From NCBI GenBank assembly GCA_020152595.1, contig JAIGNY010002621.1, positions 1,101,001 through 1,165,000 on the forward strand: a stretch of DNA of 64,000 bases. The letters run 5' to 3'. Shown one piece after another: positions 1 to 12,400 of the stretch (its first letter is position 1; each line of letters opens with the position of its first letter). The stretch comes from Chiridota heheva (lineage: Eukaryota > Echinodermata > Holothuroidea > Apodida > Chiridotidae). The notes under the pieces are model-generated. The model searched no databases and was not told the origin of the DNA. It saw nothing but the letters and a program-made list of their open reading frames with translations. The translations under genes and the position numbers were made by a program.

Positions 1-229
1 TGGCCTTTGTATCCTAAAACCTAGCAGACAAAGGTTCCGGGTCAGGGGCACCCATCAACCAATTGTGGTTCATGTGTGTATTACAGTTTCTGAGTAATAA
101 GCGGCACAAAATTCATTGTTGCACACGCACACACTCACATACATACACACACAGACACTTAAACATTTCGCTTTGTTTACAAGATCTATGTTGCTTAATA
201 TGTCGTATCTTTTATTAATGTTTACTGTA
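1..229. other. No gene seen; short CA-rich stretch
   Basis: No open frame or splice-bounded exon is supported here. A loose run of CA and CATA repeats occupies about 123-165. The remainder is unremarkable AT-rich sequence. Confidence 0.5.
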
Positions 230-850
230 TGATTACAAATCCGCGTCAGGGTTAAAAAAAAGTCAAGTTTTGGGCTTACAAATCTGCGTTAGGGTTTGAA
301 AATTTCACGGTTTAGGTCTTAAAAGTTTGCGTGCGTTAGGGTTAAAACAAATCAGTGTTTGGCCTAAAAATGCACGTAAGTTAGGGTTCGAAATTTCACG
401 GTTATATATATCTTTAAAATCTGCGTTAGGGTTAAAAAAGAATAGTTTTAGGATTAAAGATGCACGTTAGGGTTAAACAAATTACGGATTGGGTCTTTAG
501 AATCTGCGTTAGGGTTAAAAGAAGTCAAGTGTTTGGCCTAAAAGTGCACGTTAGGGTTTGAAATTTCACGGTTTGGTCTTTAAAATATGCGTTAGGGTTA
601 AAAAAAAATAAGGTTACGCTGAAAAATGTACGAAAGGGTTTGAAGTTTCACGGTTTAGGTCTTAAAAATATGCGTTAGGGTTAAAAGAAATCAATGTTAG
701 GCCTAAAATGTACGATAGGGTTTGAAATTTCACAGTTATGTTTTAAAGATTTGCGTTATAATTGAAAAATCAGTGTTAGGGATTCCGTGGTAGGGTTAAA
801 AGTTTCACGGTTACTTCTTCGAAATCTGCGCTAGTATTAAAAATATTAAT
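230..850. repeat. 84-bp minisatellite with TTAGGG-like motifs
   Basis: The motif TGCGTTAGGGTTAAAA recurs near 333, 421, 503, 588 and 671, giving a period of about 84 bp. Each unit has two related halves, one with GCGTTAGGGTTAAAA and one with CACGTTAGGGTTTGAAATTT followed by CACGGTTTAGG. About seven units are visible and they decay toward the right end. The TTAGGG cores resemble the animal telomere hexamer but sit inside a longer unit, so this is a minisatellite and not a telomere tract. Confidence 0.8.
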
Positions 851-884
851 TTTAGGCTTAAAAATGCGGGTTAAGGTTGGAAAA

Positions 885-965
885 TTTAGTATTAAGCTTA
901 CAAATCCACGTTAAGCTTACAAATCCACGTTAAGCTTACAAATCCACGTTAAGCTTTAAAAATTC
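885..965. repeat. 19-bp tandem repeat
   Basis: AAGCTTACAAATCCACGTT occurs three times head to tail, with a decayed copy on each side. It directly follows the 84-bp minisatellite and shares its 'gctta' and 'cacgtt' words, so it may derive from it. Confidence 0.8.
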
Positions 966-3900
966 AAGCTTCAGCTTAAGAATTTGGGTCACATTTGAGC
1001 CCCAAATCACATTGTTTCTTAAATCATTTTACTTTAAAACGGATGCGGGGGAGTGGTGTGAAGGGGAGGGGGGGGGCTGCGTTAGCCCCTAACCGTTGTA
1101 TCCTTATCCTTCAATATTAAGGATTATGTCATCAATCATTTAAAAAGTTCAATTTGTTTTCGAAATTTTCATATATATAAATTCTTGCCATAATGTTGTG
1201 AATCACGCCAAACTTTTTCGAAAAATTCAAAATATGCAAGCATTTTGCGAAATCTTTAAAAGATGCATAATTATCACGTGACGACGACAACACATACAGA
1301 CTTGGCCCAATTTTGTTTTTTCTCTTTCTTAAGATTTGTAAAAAATTTGACAAATTTCAAGATGCTTAATTGTCACGTGACGGCAACACATAAATACCCG
1401 CAGAAAAAAAAAAAAAAAAAAAACCTTTTATAGTTTAAAGAGACCATCTCGTCTCAGTTATATTAATAAAATTGTGATATTCGTACCTTTGTTACATACG
1501 GATGTGGATCATTTCTAATTAAGTACATACTGTACGCATTGTGTTTGCATTTACAGTGTGCATGGCCACTTCCTTGGCGGGTATTGATTGTCGTTATTTG
1601 TGTAAGACCAATCAGAAACACTGACTTTTATTGTACATTACTGCCCATATTAACACGATATCTAGTGCCTTTAGGATTTCCAAAATTCAAAAATATGCAG
1701 AAATTACAATCTGTCTTGAAAAACTAATTTCAAAACTGAACAATCTGCGCCGAAATGACAAATCAATTAACTCATTTTTTGAAAATGTTCTTCTTATATC
1801 TATTGAGACTGATTTGTAGCCAAATATCCTTTAAAAACAATGTTTATATCAATTTCACTTAAAAAAAATAATCAAGAATGTTTCAAAAACCTTAAAGGCC
1901 ATCTATCGGTATTAAAATGTGGCGGCGTACATTTTAATTCCAAAACGATACTGATTGGCATATTAATGTAAGTGTACATTGTACCATTGCGTTTCAATCA
2001 ATCAAAACACAGGAATTGAAATCTATTTACCTCCGCGTTATAGAGGCAATAACTGGCCTTTAAAAGATGCCCACTTTTCACGTGAAGACAGTTGACCCGC
2101 CGAAAACGTTTTCTTAATTTTATGATTTTATTTTTCATATCTATTCAGCATTTGATTTGAGGTGCCTGCTGCCTTTAGCTGGTAAAGACCTACCGCCGGA
2201 TAAAAAGGTCTATGAATATTGTAAAATCAACATGTTTCTTAACATGTCACTCCCCGACAATTTATACAAGTGCAGTGCGTGGCTACATTTGCCGTTGTCT
2301 CTCATGCGTTACGCCCATGCAACTTTTTTCAACAGAAAATTAAACTAACTATTCCCGCATCCTGTGATTCCTGGACATGCCGCAATCTTTCTAGTTTTCA
2401 AACCTCTTTCTGCCCATACTTGACATTTCCCGCCCTACTTTCTAGTATTATATAAAATAAAAAAAACATAGGATCACCCCATAATATCCTCCTGCCTCCC
2501 TTCCCTACAATTCTCACCAACACACCAATCACCCAAATCAAGCTACACACGGCCAGGAGTGGTTCTCATCTCATTATGCCACCTCCACCCTTCCAACGCG
2601 CGAGTTATAGCTGGTTCTGTTGCATAATCCCCTACCTCTAGCGGAAGGCGATTTACAAACAAACCATTATTTCTGACTCTTCACAATGTGCGTTGATATT
2701 TGCGCAATGCAGCTATAACATGTGGTGTGCATCAATATACAAACAAGCCCACCCGCCCCGACGACCGAAGCTCATAATCCTCAGTGAAATACCAACTTCA
2801 AAGCCGCGAATTGGGGTCATAACTATCTAATCGAAAGTATGTGATCTTTATCAAACTGTTCTTTATCTTAACAACTCTGTCTAGCCTCTTGCAATGCCGT
2901 CATGGGGCCATAATTCATTGTTTTGTTCAAAATCTTGGATCATATAAGGGCCAAAGAAGCAAGGAACTACTTATTTTCCGCATTGAAACCTGTGGTACAG
3001 GCGACCAGTTTGGGATACTGTTCCTCACAGAACACAACAGATTAGGGGTATTTTGTGATGTATATTGTGAAACAAACACCCACCCACCCCCTCCCCCTCT
3101 CTCACACACACACACAAACATACGGACAGACGCAAAAATAACCAAATTTTGTCCCGTTCCATAAACATGACCCCTAACCCCACATATAAGGTCATCGTTT
3201 TTCCACCAGTTCCCTAATATCAAGGCGGCCATGTAGTATAGGAGGTAGCCTTTTCATATCGGAATCGGTAATTTCCGGAAAACTAATTTAGATGTCATAT
3301 GGCCGAAATTCACGTGACCATTATGGACCAATACAATTCTGGAGGAATCCTGATCGTCTGCATAATTTACTTGGCGTATGGGGTCAAGCTCATTAAAAAC
3401 ACAATTTTACATACTAATCAACAGTATACATACATACAGAAATAGGCACTTCACTGAACTATTCCGAGACTTGAATTGCAACTTAATTTGGTTAGGACAT
3501 TCCATACGATTCAAAAATTTCCTATAAACTGTGTCCTCTACATTCACACAAGTTTTCCGATATGCAAAATTAGTCGTTTTAGAGATTGGCTGAGGAAAGT
3601 ACTCGATACTGCTTTCATATTTTGTGCACAATTTTATATCATAAAGCCCTGGGCACTAAACATCAACGTTTTAGATTTTGAAGGATTTTTGCAAATTTAC
3701 GTCGAAGTTGTGTTTAAATCGTGCACAAATGCTTTTAATGTTTTGTGAATGCCAAGGGAATGTGAACCCCAAAGAACAGAGCGTTCCATTTACAAAATCA
3801 CCATTTTTTACGTGCACACTAACGTTAACGTTAGGCCTACAACTCACAAGTATTGAACGTACTTTGTCAAAAACGTTACGTAAGGCCAAATTTAAGTTCA

Positions 3901-6770
3901 AATCTTACCTGGTTATCACCTAATCCTTAATTGAGACGACATATTCCTTTATTGAGACAGTCTGAAGGGGAAGACCGTTCAGATCCTCTTGGAATATGAA
4001 AAACATTCTCATTACAAAAACCTTTTCTGTTTTCTGATTGAGGGATCATCTCTATTTTCCCTCAGACTCAAGAAAGATGGTTTTCAGATCATTTATACAT
4101 GTTATACTAGAGTGGGGTTATTAGTAACATACTCACTGTAGACGAGCATTTACTATGAGACATTTGTTATGTGTACACTAACAATATTTTCTGGATTAGA
4201 ATACATTGTACAGTAGGGCCTATGTGTATCAAACGTCAGCAATTATTAACAAAAAGAGAACGTTAGCTAATTAAAAACAAAAGAAAATAGTAAATGTCTG
4301 TCTTGATAAAAAAGCCATGCTTGAAATGCAGCATTACAATTGTTAGCTAGGGTGGGGTGGGCATGAGACCAATATAGGTCTAATTAGTTTTATACTTGGC
4401 ATGTGCCTATTAACAAAACACCCATCAAACAAAGTCTAAACAGGTTGACCAACTGGCATATAGGTGTGTATAAAACAAAGTAAAAGTAAATTAACTGCCA
4501 ACTTGTTAGATAGGTAGAGATAAGATGACATTCCTCAATGATTTCTTTTATTTCCATTTTAATACATAAGTTTACAGTTTCATTGACTTTCTTCGGTTCA
4601 ACCCCATTTACCGACAATTGCAGACCTTAAATTTTCCAAGTTTAGCTTCAAAAATAATCATGAAACTCTTTGGAATAGGCCTATATGTTGTATTGCAGCC
4701 TATTTACTTCCAATCCATGGGTGCAATTTTTTTTAAATTATATGTGTATTCTTATTTACGTTGCTTTCAATTTGTTTGCAAAAGTTTCTCAAGCTTTCAA
4801 GCTCCACTTGAAAATTTTGCCGCATGCAATTTCTCTTCTCTTCTCATTGATAGGCAATCTTTAGTGTTGCTGTCATTTGTTTTTGCTTTGGTATACAATG
4901 CACAAATTATTACAGTGCAATAGTATTCCAACTTTTATGTTGTATGATTGTAAAAAATCATTGACTGTACTACAGAGTAAGACTATTTTTGCAATGTAAA
5001 TTAATTTTGTACCAGATATTAGTGAGCTGGATACCTGTATAACATTTTGTAGTACACAATACCCTCCAAAATATTTTCTGACTCCAGGCACATGTATAAT
5101 AATTTTCTTGGGCGTGGAATGTACTGTTAACAGGTTATGAGGAAATTAAATGGTAATTTTAGTGTACCCTTTTCATAAACATTTGTCTGCATAACCAAAA
5201 AGAGACTGGACACAAACCCTAAGACTGAATATTCAACATCAAAATCAGGCTTTTGTTTGCATTCCAGTCATGAAAAATCACACTTCAACATGTCTTACCT
5301 CACTTGACTGCTTGACTAAGGCCACACTTGACAAGCATGAGGGTCTATAGTATTAGGCTGTACATTTTTGATGATTTTTGTTTCTTTCTTAAAAACTCAT
5401 ATTGTGAAATAATAACATACTGTAGTCTGGTAGTTTATTTATACCTACATCAGCATCATTTTCACAAAGTTTGCTGTTTTCAGCTAAAGCTGTAGTGATG
5501 ATAAGTGGAGGACTTATGACAGTATGGTCATCCACAGATGTCTCACAAGGAAACTGCCAGGAATGTTAGTAAAGTTGATTGTCAGTTGTTTAAGTTAAAT
5601 TTCTACAAGTGACTATTGCAGTAAATCTAAATCAAAATTGTGATGTCAAAGCTTTTTACTTATTTTTTTGTAAATTGGTTACCTCCAAAATTAAGTCCAA
5701 ATTCCTCTATCAAAAATGTACATGAAAATTTAAAGGAATACTTATTAGTAAGTTTATGGCAGATTGATGTGTTGATCTGTTTTAAACACCTGGCTTTACA
5801 CACCATTTCATATAACCTGTACCAGTTGTTTGAGTCAATTGATGTATATTTCCTGTAGTAAATACAATTTTTACTACCTTTACCCTACACACAATTGAAT
5901 TATTGATTGTTTTCCCCTTCAATACCAGACAGCTTCATAGGTTTGAGATATCTGCTCTATTTGTGTATGTGGACGCGTACTAGTTTGAGATAGACATGGC
6001 AAAGGTACCCAATTCATTGGGTTGAACATGATAAACTGATATTAAGAGTAAATAGCTTTTCCTGAAAAATGAACCCAACTGTAACAATAATAGTATGCAT
6101 GTGTCATAGAGCTAGTGAGTAGCCTAGATAGCCATTTGCCTTAACCTTATGTTTGGCGTAAATAACATTAATTTTACAAATATGGGTTTCCAGTATTTCT
6201 CATAAATTATTTACAGTTTTGTTTAGAATTCAAGCAGTATACACAACAAACTACCAGGCGAATTAAGTTAGGTCTGGGCAGCTAATCTGAAGCAAGTCAT
6301 AGTCTAAATTCTTGTTAGTCAAGTTCTAACTTGCCATTTAGTCTTTCAAGAATGTTGACCTAACGGTTACTGCAAGGCTGAATGGTTGGTAATTCTTCAG
6401 TCCCTTTTCATACTACCCGAGAATCCCGACCTTAAACTAGGCTTCAATAACTAGGCCCAGATCTACCTTAGTTAATATTATATTGCAAATCTCAAGCAGT
6501 CTAGGACCGCAGATGTCCGACTACGTACGCATTTGGATAGCCTAGCCTTTATTAAACGGCCGACAGCAATAATCATCGGGGACGTAATGTGGCTAGGCAA
6601 CGTTAAATTATTATTATTTAATGGGCCTACGGTGTTAACCGACCTTCACTAACTAGGCTAGGGCTTAGGCGTAATGCATAACGGCAACAATAAGGCTAGG
6701 CAGTAATTCCTTTAAAATGCTTTCTGTTTAACGTTTCATTCTGTCACGTTCAGAGAAACAATGAGTAAAA
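966..6770. other. Long stretch without a supported gene
   Basis: No frame in this region has splice-site-bounded coding sequence or a recognisable family. Visible items are a poly-A run (about 1404-1422), a CA/CCCA-rich stretch (about 3078-3120) and generally AT-rich unique-looking sequence. The first exons of the downstream plus-strand gene may hide here, but I could not identify them. Confidence 0.45.
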
Positions 6771-6782
6771 CGCATCAGCATG

Positions 6783-7148
6783 GTATTTTCGAGGTCGGAG
6801 ACACGTAACGGTGTACGGGCTCAGTACGGTTTTGCTAAGTTGGAGGGAACACTTTACCATTACAGTTGATGGAATACTTTTTATGAATACTTGTGTCGCC
6901 TCAGCCAGTCAGCGAAAATTAACAGTACTCATATATGTTGGAAACTATTATCTAATACACAACATTTGTAAAAACAAAAAAAATTATGTTTAGTATTTTT
7001 GGACAAAAAAAAAGGTTTTTCTCCCATTCACTGCAATGATAACTGACTGTTTATTTCCCCTTTGACTGAAGTTTTAAGATCGTTAAAAAAGTATTGTATG
7101 TTACGTCGCCGTGCACCACAAGATTCCCGGATGTCCGACCTCCAGAAT
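6783..7148. mobile_element. Repeat copy sharing the core of the TTAA element at 26131-26734
   Basis: From about 6790 the sequence matches 26222-26585 closely, including the words ACGTAAC, CTCAGTACGGTTTTGCTAAG and CCCGGATGTCCGACCTCCAG. Its ends are inverted relative to each other: a TATTTTCGAGGTCGGA-like left end and TCCGACCTCCAGAATA at the right. This looks like a short inverted-repeat unit found alone here and inside a larger element at 26 kb. No protein is encoded. Confidence 0.65.
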
Positions 7149-7361
7149 ACGGTACCGTGCCGGCCCGTGCCGGTACCGTGAATAGTACCTGCATTCATTG
7201 TACACATCTCTCAGTACGGGTTGACATTGGGATTGCCGTACAAGGGTTGTTATAGATTAGGCGTTATTCCTCCTTTTTTTTCATTCACACGTAGAAAAGT
7301 GATGAATGAAAAATAACTTACTTTTTAGATATTCTTATATCAATGAGTCTAAATAATACAC

Positions 7362-7386
7362 TTAAAAAAAAAAAAAAAAAAAAAAA
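7362..7386. repeat. Poly-A run
   Basis: A run of about 25 A residues. It could be a retroposed tail, but no element body is recognisable next to it. Confidence 0.8.
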
Positions 7387-8151
7387 CTTTTCCCAAATCT
7401 TTACCTATTTAGCACCACGACAGGCTGACAGGAAACAGTTCTCCGAGATTCATATTTTGGTCGCCATTTTCTTTGTCACCGCACGTTTGTGATAAAATAT
7501 TCAACGTCCGCAAATAAGATTTAGGATGTTCCACTAAACTGCATGTGGATTTTTAGCTAACAACATTTTTTTTTCTTCATATAATTTTATTAAATAGTTT
7601 GGTTAAGACAAATTGTGTGCGAAAACAAATGAATAATACATCAAGAAATGTTTAGATTATATAATTGTATTTATATAAGCATTATCTTAATTTTTTCTCA
7701 AATAATCTAAAACATATTACCCCCGCTAAAATGTTGCAGTCCTAATGGCAGTGTTTTGAGCTTTGGTTGTACTCTGGAGAGCTCATCAGACGATTTTTAC
7801 GAAAAGAAAAGTAGTCCTAAATACTTTGATAAAAGTAACTAAAATCACTTTTAAAACAGTTTTTGAAGACATGAACGGGCTTCAAACATTGATTCTAATC
7901 ATTGTAGCCTTAAAAAAAAAAAAGGTAAAATGGTTTCGTTTTCATAAAGATCTTAAAACAGATTTTCCCTACACTTTTAACACCTCGCTTAAAACATTAC
8001 AGGAGGGTATAGGATTTTGTCGTACCCTCGGACAGCCAGCCATCACCAACGGCACCCATACTAACACGGCTGGCACCAGCCCGGCGGTACTATGGGGAGT
8101 ACTAGGCGTATGGTTTGTCAGTGTTTTTTTTTTTCGCACTTGATCCATGGA

Positions 8152-8159
8152 TGACGTCA
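8152..8159. promoter_or_regulatory. Perfect CRE palindrome
   Basis: TGACGTCA matches the full CREB/ATF site. It lies about 1.2 kb before the first exon I can see. A second copy is at 8382. Promoter function is inference only. Confidence 0.3.
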
Positions 8160-8354
8160 AAATCAAAGTTGTTATATTAATGACATAAAAATATTAGTTT
8201 AATGAACTAAAAGTGCACAAAAAATAACGTTAAAATTAAATCCGTATTAACAAAAATTTTAACCCAACAATTTTGCATAGAGCACTTAATTGACACGTTT
8301 CTTTGTTATTTTCTATTTTTCAAATGCTTGACTCTCTACTGCCCTCACTTGGAA

Positions 8355-8376
8355 CCAACAGGCTTCGGCCTGTTGG
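8355..8376. other. Perfect 9-bp hairpin with TTCG loop
   Basis: CCAACAGGC and GCCTGTTGG are exact reverse complements separated by TTCG, the most stable tetraloop class in RNA. It sits six bases before a perfect CRE. It could be a structured element in a 5' leader or a mobile-element end; no partner repeat was seen. Confidence 0.5.
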
Positions 8377-8381
8377 GCGAA

Positions 8382-8389
8382 TGACGTCA
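8382..8389. promoter_or_regulatory. Second perfect CRE palindrome
   Basis: TGACGTCA follows the UUCG hairpin. Two full sites 230 bp apart, both upstream of the plus-strand gene, are compatible with a promoter, but no start site or first exon was identified. Confidence 0.3.
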
Positions 8390-8860
8390 CGCTCTCTGGT
8401 ACTAATCCTTATGCAGCATGGTCAGAGACTATAGGCAACCAACGTTAGGTCCATGATTAAAGTTCTGCAATTTTAAGAATGTTATGATATGCGAAATGAA
8501 ATGTAGGCCTAGGCTACGTTTCAATGCCAACCCAGACATGACCCCCTTCCCCCACGCCCCACCGACACCACAATAAAAATTAAATTTTACCATGATTTCC
8601 ATTTTCATTTAACACAGACCAGAAAGTAGGTTTTACCGACCTATAGGCCTACTTCAATATCGTATTCACTTCCCTGCTTATTTCATTCCTCATCCTCGCT
8701 TTCTCCAAAGTTGCTAACGTATTTCCAAAGAAAATTTAAATTCAGTTATTAAATGAAATTTGTTCTTCAAAAGTTTTTTTTCTTCATGTAAATGATAACT
8801 AAGCCTTCCGTATTTCCGTACTGATTCTGTTTGGCTACATTCCAGACACATCCAATGGTA

Positions 8861-8990
8861 TTTAAAGGAGCACTAGACCGAAAAGTGAAAGCGTGTTTTT
8901 AGGGTGTCCACTTAAAATCGATTGCTTATCTAGCACGCAAGGGTATAGTAATTTTCTGATAAATATGAATATTCAAGTGACCTTTGCCGA
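8861..8990 (-). mobile_element. Partial element related to the TTAA element at 26131-26734, inverted
   Basis: TTAA is followed by AGGAGCACTAGACCGAAAAG, the same terminal repeat as the 26-kb element. The following bases (GCTTATCTA, GGTATAG and ATATGAATATTCAAGTGACC) match the reverse complement of 26600-26715. The other terminus was not found, so the copy is truncated or rearranged. Confidence 0.65.
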
Positions 8991-9331
8991 TCATTTAGTG
9001 ATCATTTAGCATGGGCCGAAAGTTAATCAATAAAAACAAAATTGTTGATTGTAATAGTGTCAGTGCAATGCCGTGCTATCGTGGTGGGTGATACGGCCCT
9101 GCATTACAACACTCAAAGATAAATCATTGATTCATATTAAGATTAAAACACTTTTATCAAATCTGGAAGGAACCTAAATTTTAAAGATTGTTAAAGCCTT
9201 TAAGATTTTTAATGCAATAGACGCCACCATATACCCATAATGCGCCACGTCCCATAAACTTTTACTGCGTAGACCTTTTAGGCCTTTATTAGTTGTTACA
9301 CTGATGCATTGCTCTTTCGTGTTTACTGCAG

Positions 9332-9481
9332 TACGACTCTGAGGGGTACGAGACGGATTTCGAGTATGACGAAGATGTGCCTGAACAGAAGTTTAACCTG
9401 TCCACCTCCGAAGCAATTCACGAGAAGGCAGCCCGCAGACACATTAGATCATATTTGCCCAGAAGAGACGGACATTACCAG
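9332..9481 (+). CDS. Exon 1 seen (50 codons, phase 0 to 0)
   Basis: The acceptor TTTACTGCAG precedes TAC and the donor is CAG|GTGAAA. It encodes an acidic start (YDSEGYETDFEYDEDVPEQ) followed by a basic helix (EKAARRHIRSYLPRRDGH). It has no in-frame start, so the coding sequence must begin in an earlier exon. Confidence 0.75.
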
Positions 9482-12400
9482 GTGAAACAACAATGGTGCA
9501 GTGGTTGCTATCAGGATATGTTTTGGACCTCCTATTTTATTTTTTATTTTGGGTGGGGGCTGGTGGAACTGAGTACGACTTTGTTAATCCTCATACTACT
9601 TTGTCAGCTGCAAGCCATGGCAGTTAGTTTATCAAATAATAATTAGGAACCAATTTGTTTGTTTGTTTGTTTGTTTGGTGGGGATTATTAGCACCACAAC
9701 AACGATGGTCAAATTGTACCGGTAAGATTGTCAGAGGTTGTCATAGGTTGGAGAAGTCGGGTAGATTAAAGGAGGTAGATATACGGTGGAAAAGATTAGG
9801 ATAAGATATAGTAATAGTAGTAGGTATGCCGTAGGAAGAAGAAGATATTATCCGGGGAGTTTTTTACAAGTTTTTTTGTAGAAAAGTTCGGCAATGGATT
9901 TGACTGAATTACGGAAACTCTGGGGCGGGTCAAGAGTGGGCAGCCAATGCTGTGCGAAGCAAATAATTGATTTTACCTCGAGTAATCTTAAATCCTGTCT
10001 CATTCTCTTAACAAAAGGTTGTCAGCATGGTCAGGTTAGATTCAATATTCAACCTTTCCCCGCTCATGGCACACAAACGGCGAAAGTCATTGGGCTGTTG
10101 GGTAACTCTTAAAACCGCCGAGAAAAACCGCCAATATGATTATTCCAAGAGAGTCATTATAATGTACTGCTTTATCGATGGTTGCCATTTCACGAGAAAA
10201 AAGGAACATTATGGTTAATATAAAATTAAAAAAACGCATATGGTACATCGGTGGTCTTGTCTTAACAGGTACTCAATGACTATCTTTGTTTGTGTGCCAT
10301 GATATTTATTACCGTTCCATTCCTCGCTCAGTCAGTCAATCGTTCTGTCATTAAGCAAATAACTACTAAACTACATATTTCTTTGAGAAGGAACGGCATA
10401 GCAATTTAACGTAAAAGTACCAAATATTTACAGCTTCAAACCCGCAAACGTAAGTTGCATGATGGAGTGGACAACAATTTATATTGCGGGCACCACTGGG
10501 AGGTGGATGGGCGTTACCACTCGGACTCGGATGCTGAAAGAACAAGAGATGAAGATTTTGACAACAAACCGCTGATCCTCGAAAGGACAACAGAAAAGCT
10601 CACAGTGTTAGCAGTACACGAGTAAGAGTTTTACCAACTTTGTGTAACGGAGGGCCCCACAACTAAATACCGGGGACAGATTAATGTCACTGAAAATCTT
10701 AAACAAAACACAATTCAATATCGGTTACAATGCCCGGTGTAAACTGTTATTAATGTCGAGCTTTCCGGATTCAAAACAATTTGTAAATTCATGTTATAAT
10801 GGGTTAACTCTACATGAACAATCAGCTCATTCAGTTTAATAACTTTTTATTTATCTGATTAATATTAAATTTAAATATAGATCATGTTTAACTTCGAAAC
10901 GAATTAAACGTTATATATAATTTAAGAACGTAATATGGATATAAGTACATAAAGAAGTAATTTTCTTCACTGGTATAGACAGATAGAGGCCTATATGCAT
11001 GACATGTTTGGTATACCCAGATTGTTTGTTTTCTAAATGTTTGCATTTAAAAACAAATTTGATACGCCCCTGATTGACATTTTGTAAACATTCTTCAAGG
11101 ATTGAAATGGAAGTGAGAAAATAATTTGATTTTTCTATGCAGCGCCATGGATGCTGAAAAGAGGCGGCGCGTGAGGCGTGAGGCGAGGACAAGAGATCGT
11201 GCTCTGAGAGCGCTTGCACCTGTCAACCAAGAACTTCATACTCTCATCGCGCGGAACGAAGTATGTACGCTTAATGCTCGAATATTATATCTAACCGCCA
11301 ACAAACTTTTGTTATGAAGAATCGCATGGAGAGGCAGGAGCATACTATAATTGAAATGTATACGAGTTGAGATGTATACGAGTTGAGATTCGTGGTTTTG
11401 TTTTACAGAACAATGGGCCTATTTCAGCATGGGTAAAAATAATCACATGCTTGTAGCGGGCATGTTATCATTTTTACTTGGTAATATTGTGGAGATGAAT
11501 TCTTCGCCCATTCATGACACACACACTTTGGTATTTTCGCTATAAGAAATATTTTCCTCCTCACAAAGAAGATGTTGGACCCGTATTCCTTTGAAAAGTT
11601 TGAAAACTGTTATGGTATGCCCGGTAACCAAAAACGTACCATTAGATGAACTCAAAATTAATTGTTTATTCACAGATACATTGCGATTTTCCCTTCGTAC
11701 TAGATTTTCGAGTCGGGGGAAAAAGTCACCGCCCCCTGAGTAAGATACCAGATTGTCCCGTACGGACATGATCCAATGTCATTGGAATTTTTTGTCTTTC
11801 AGGAAGAATTGAAGGTACAGCGGAAAGAGAAAGTCCGCGACATGGGCGACACGAAGGATGACATGCTTATTGAGCTCACGCGACGTTACAATGACCGCTC
11901 GCTTAAGGACACTATCGAGGAGGAGCGCGAACGGAGGCTGGAAATGTACACGGAGATAACGGAAGGCGATGTGAGAGACTGAATTTACTGCTAAGATATT
12001 ATGCATAATATAGATTTTATTTTATTTTATTACAGTGCCTCTTTCAAGGAATTTTCACTGGGGTACCTAGTAGTCTCTTGGGCAGTGGGAACCCCTCGCC
12101 AACATGCAATAGTTTTGTCCTACCATGTATAGGTATGTAGCTGCTGTGTTTGGTTGACAACGGGAATTAATGCCGTCTGCTATACACAAAATGTATCACC
12201 ATTAAAAACACAAACAAGAGATTACATTGGGGAAAGCTGAACCGGCTGTAATTGAAATAATGATACTGAAAACATGAATTAATGAGCGTGCACTCACAGT
12301 TCCCGTGGATTCACATGATTCAAGTATAAAAAAAGGGTTAAAATTCATTTTGCAAGACAAAGACCTTGGTACACTACCCAGTGTTCTCAAATACAGTTCA

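Noticed and set aside
230..850. True telomere
   Set aside because: TTAGGG cores are separated by about 36 bases of other sequence and lie inside a long window with genes.
6761..6790. Start codon and short first exon (MSKTHQHG) for the unknown gene
   Set aside because: The donor phase does not fit the phase-0 exon at 9332, and the donor lies at the edge of a dispersed repeat.
7763..8143. 126-codon plus-strand open frame
   Set aside because: Contains poly-Lys from an A run and no family motif, splice support or codon pattern like the accepted exons.
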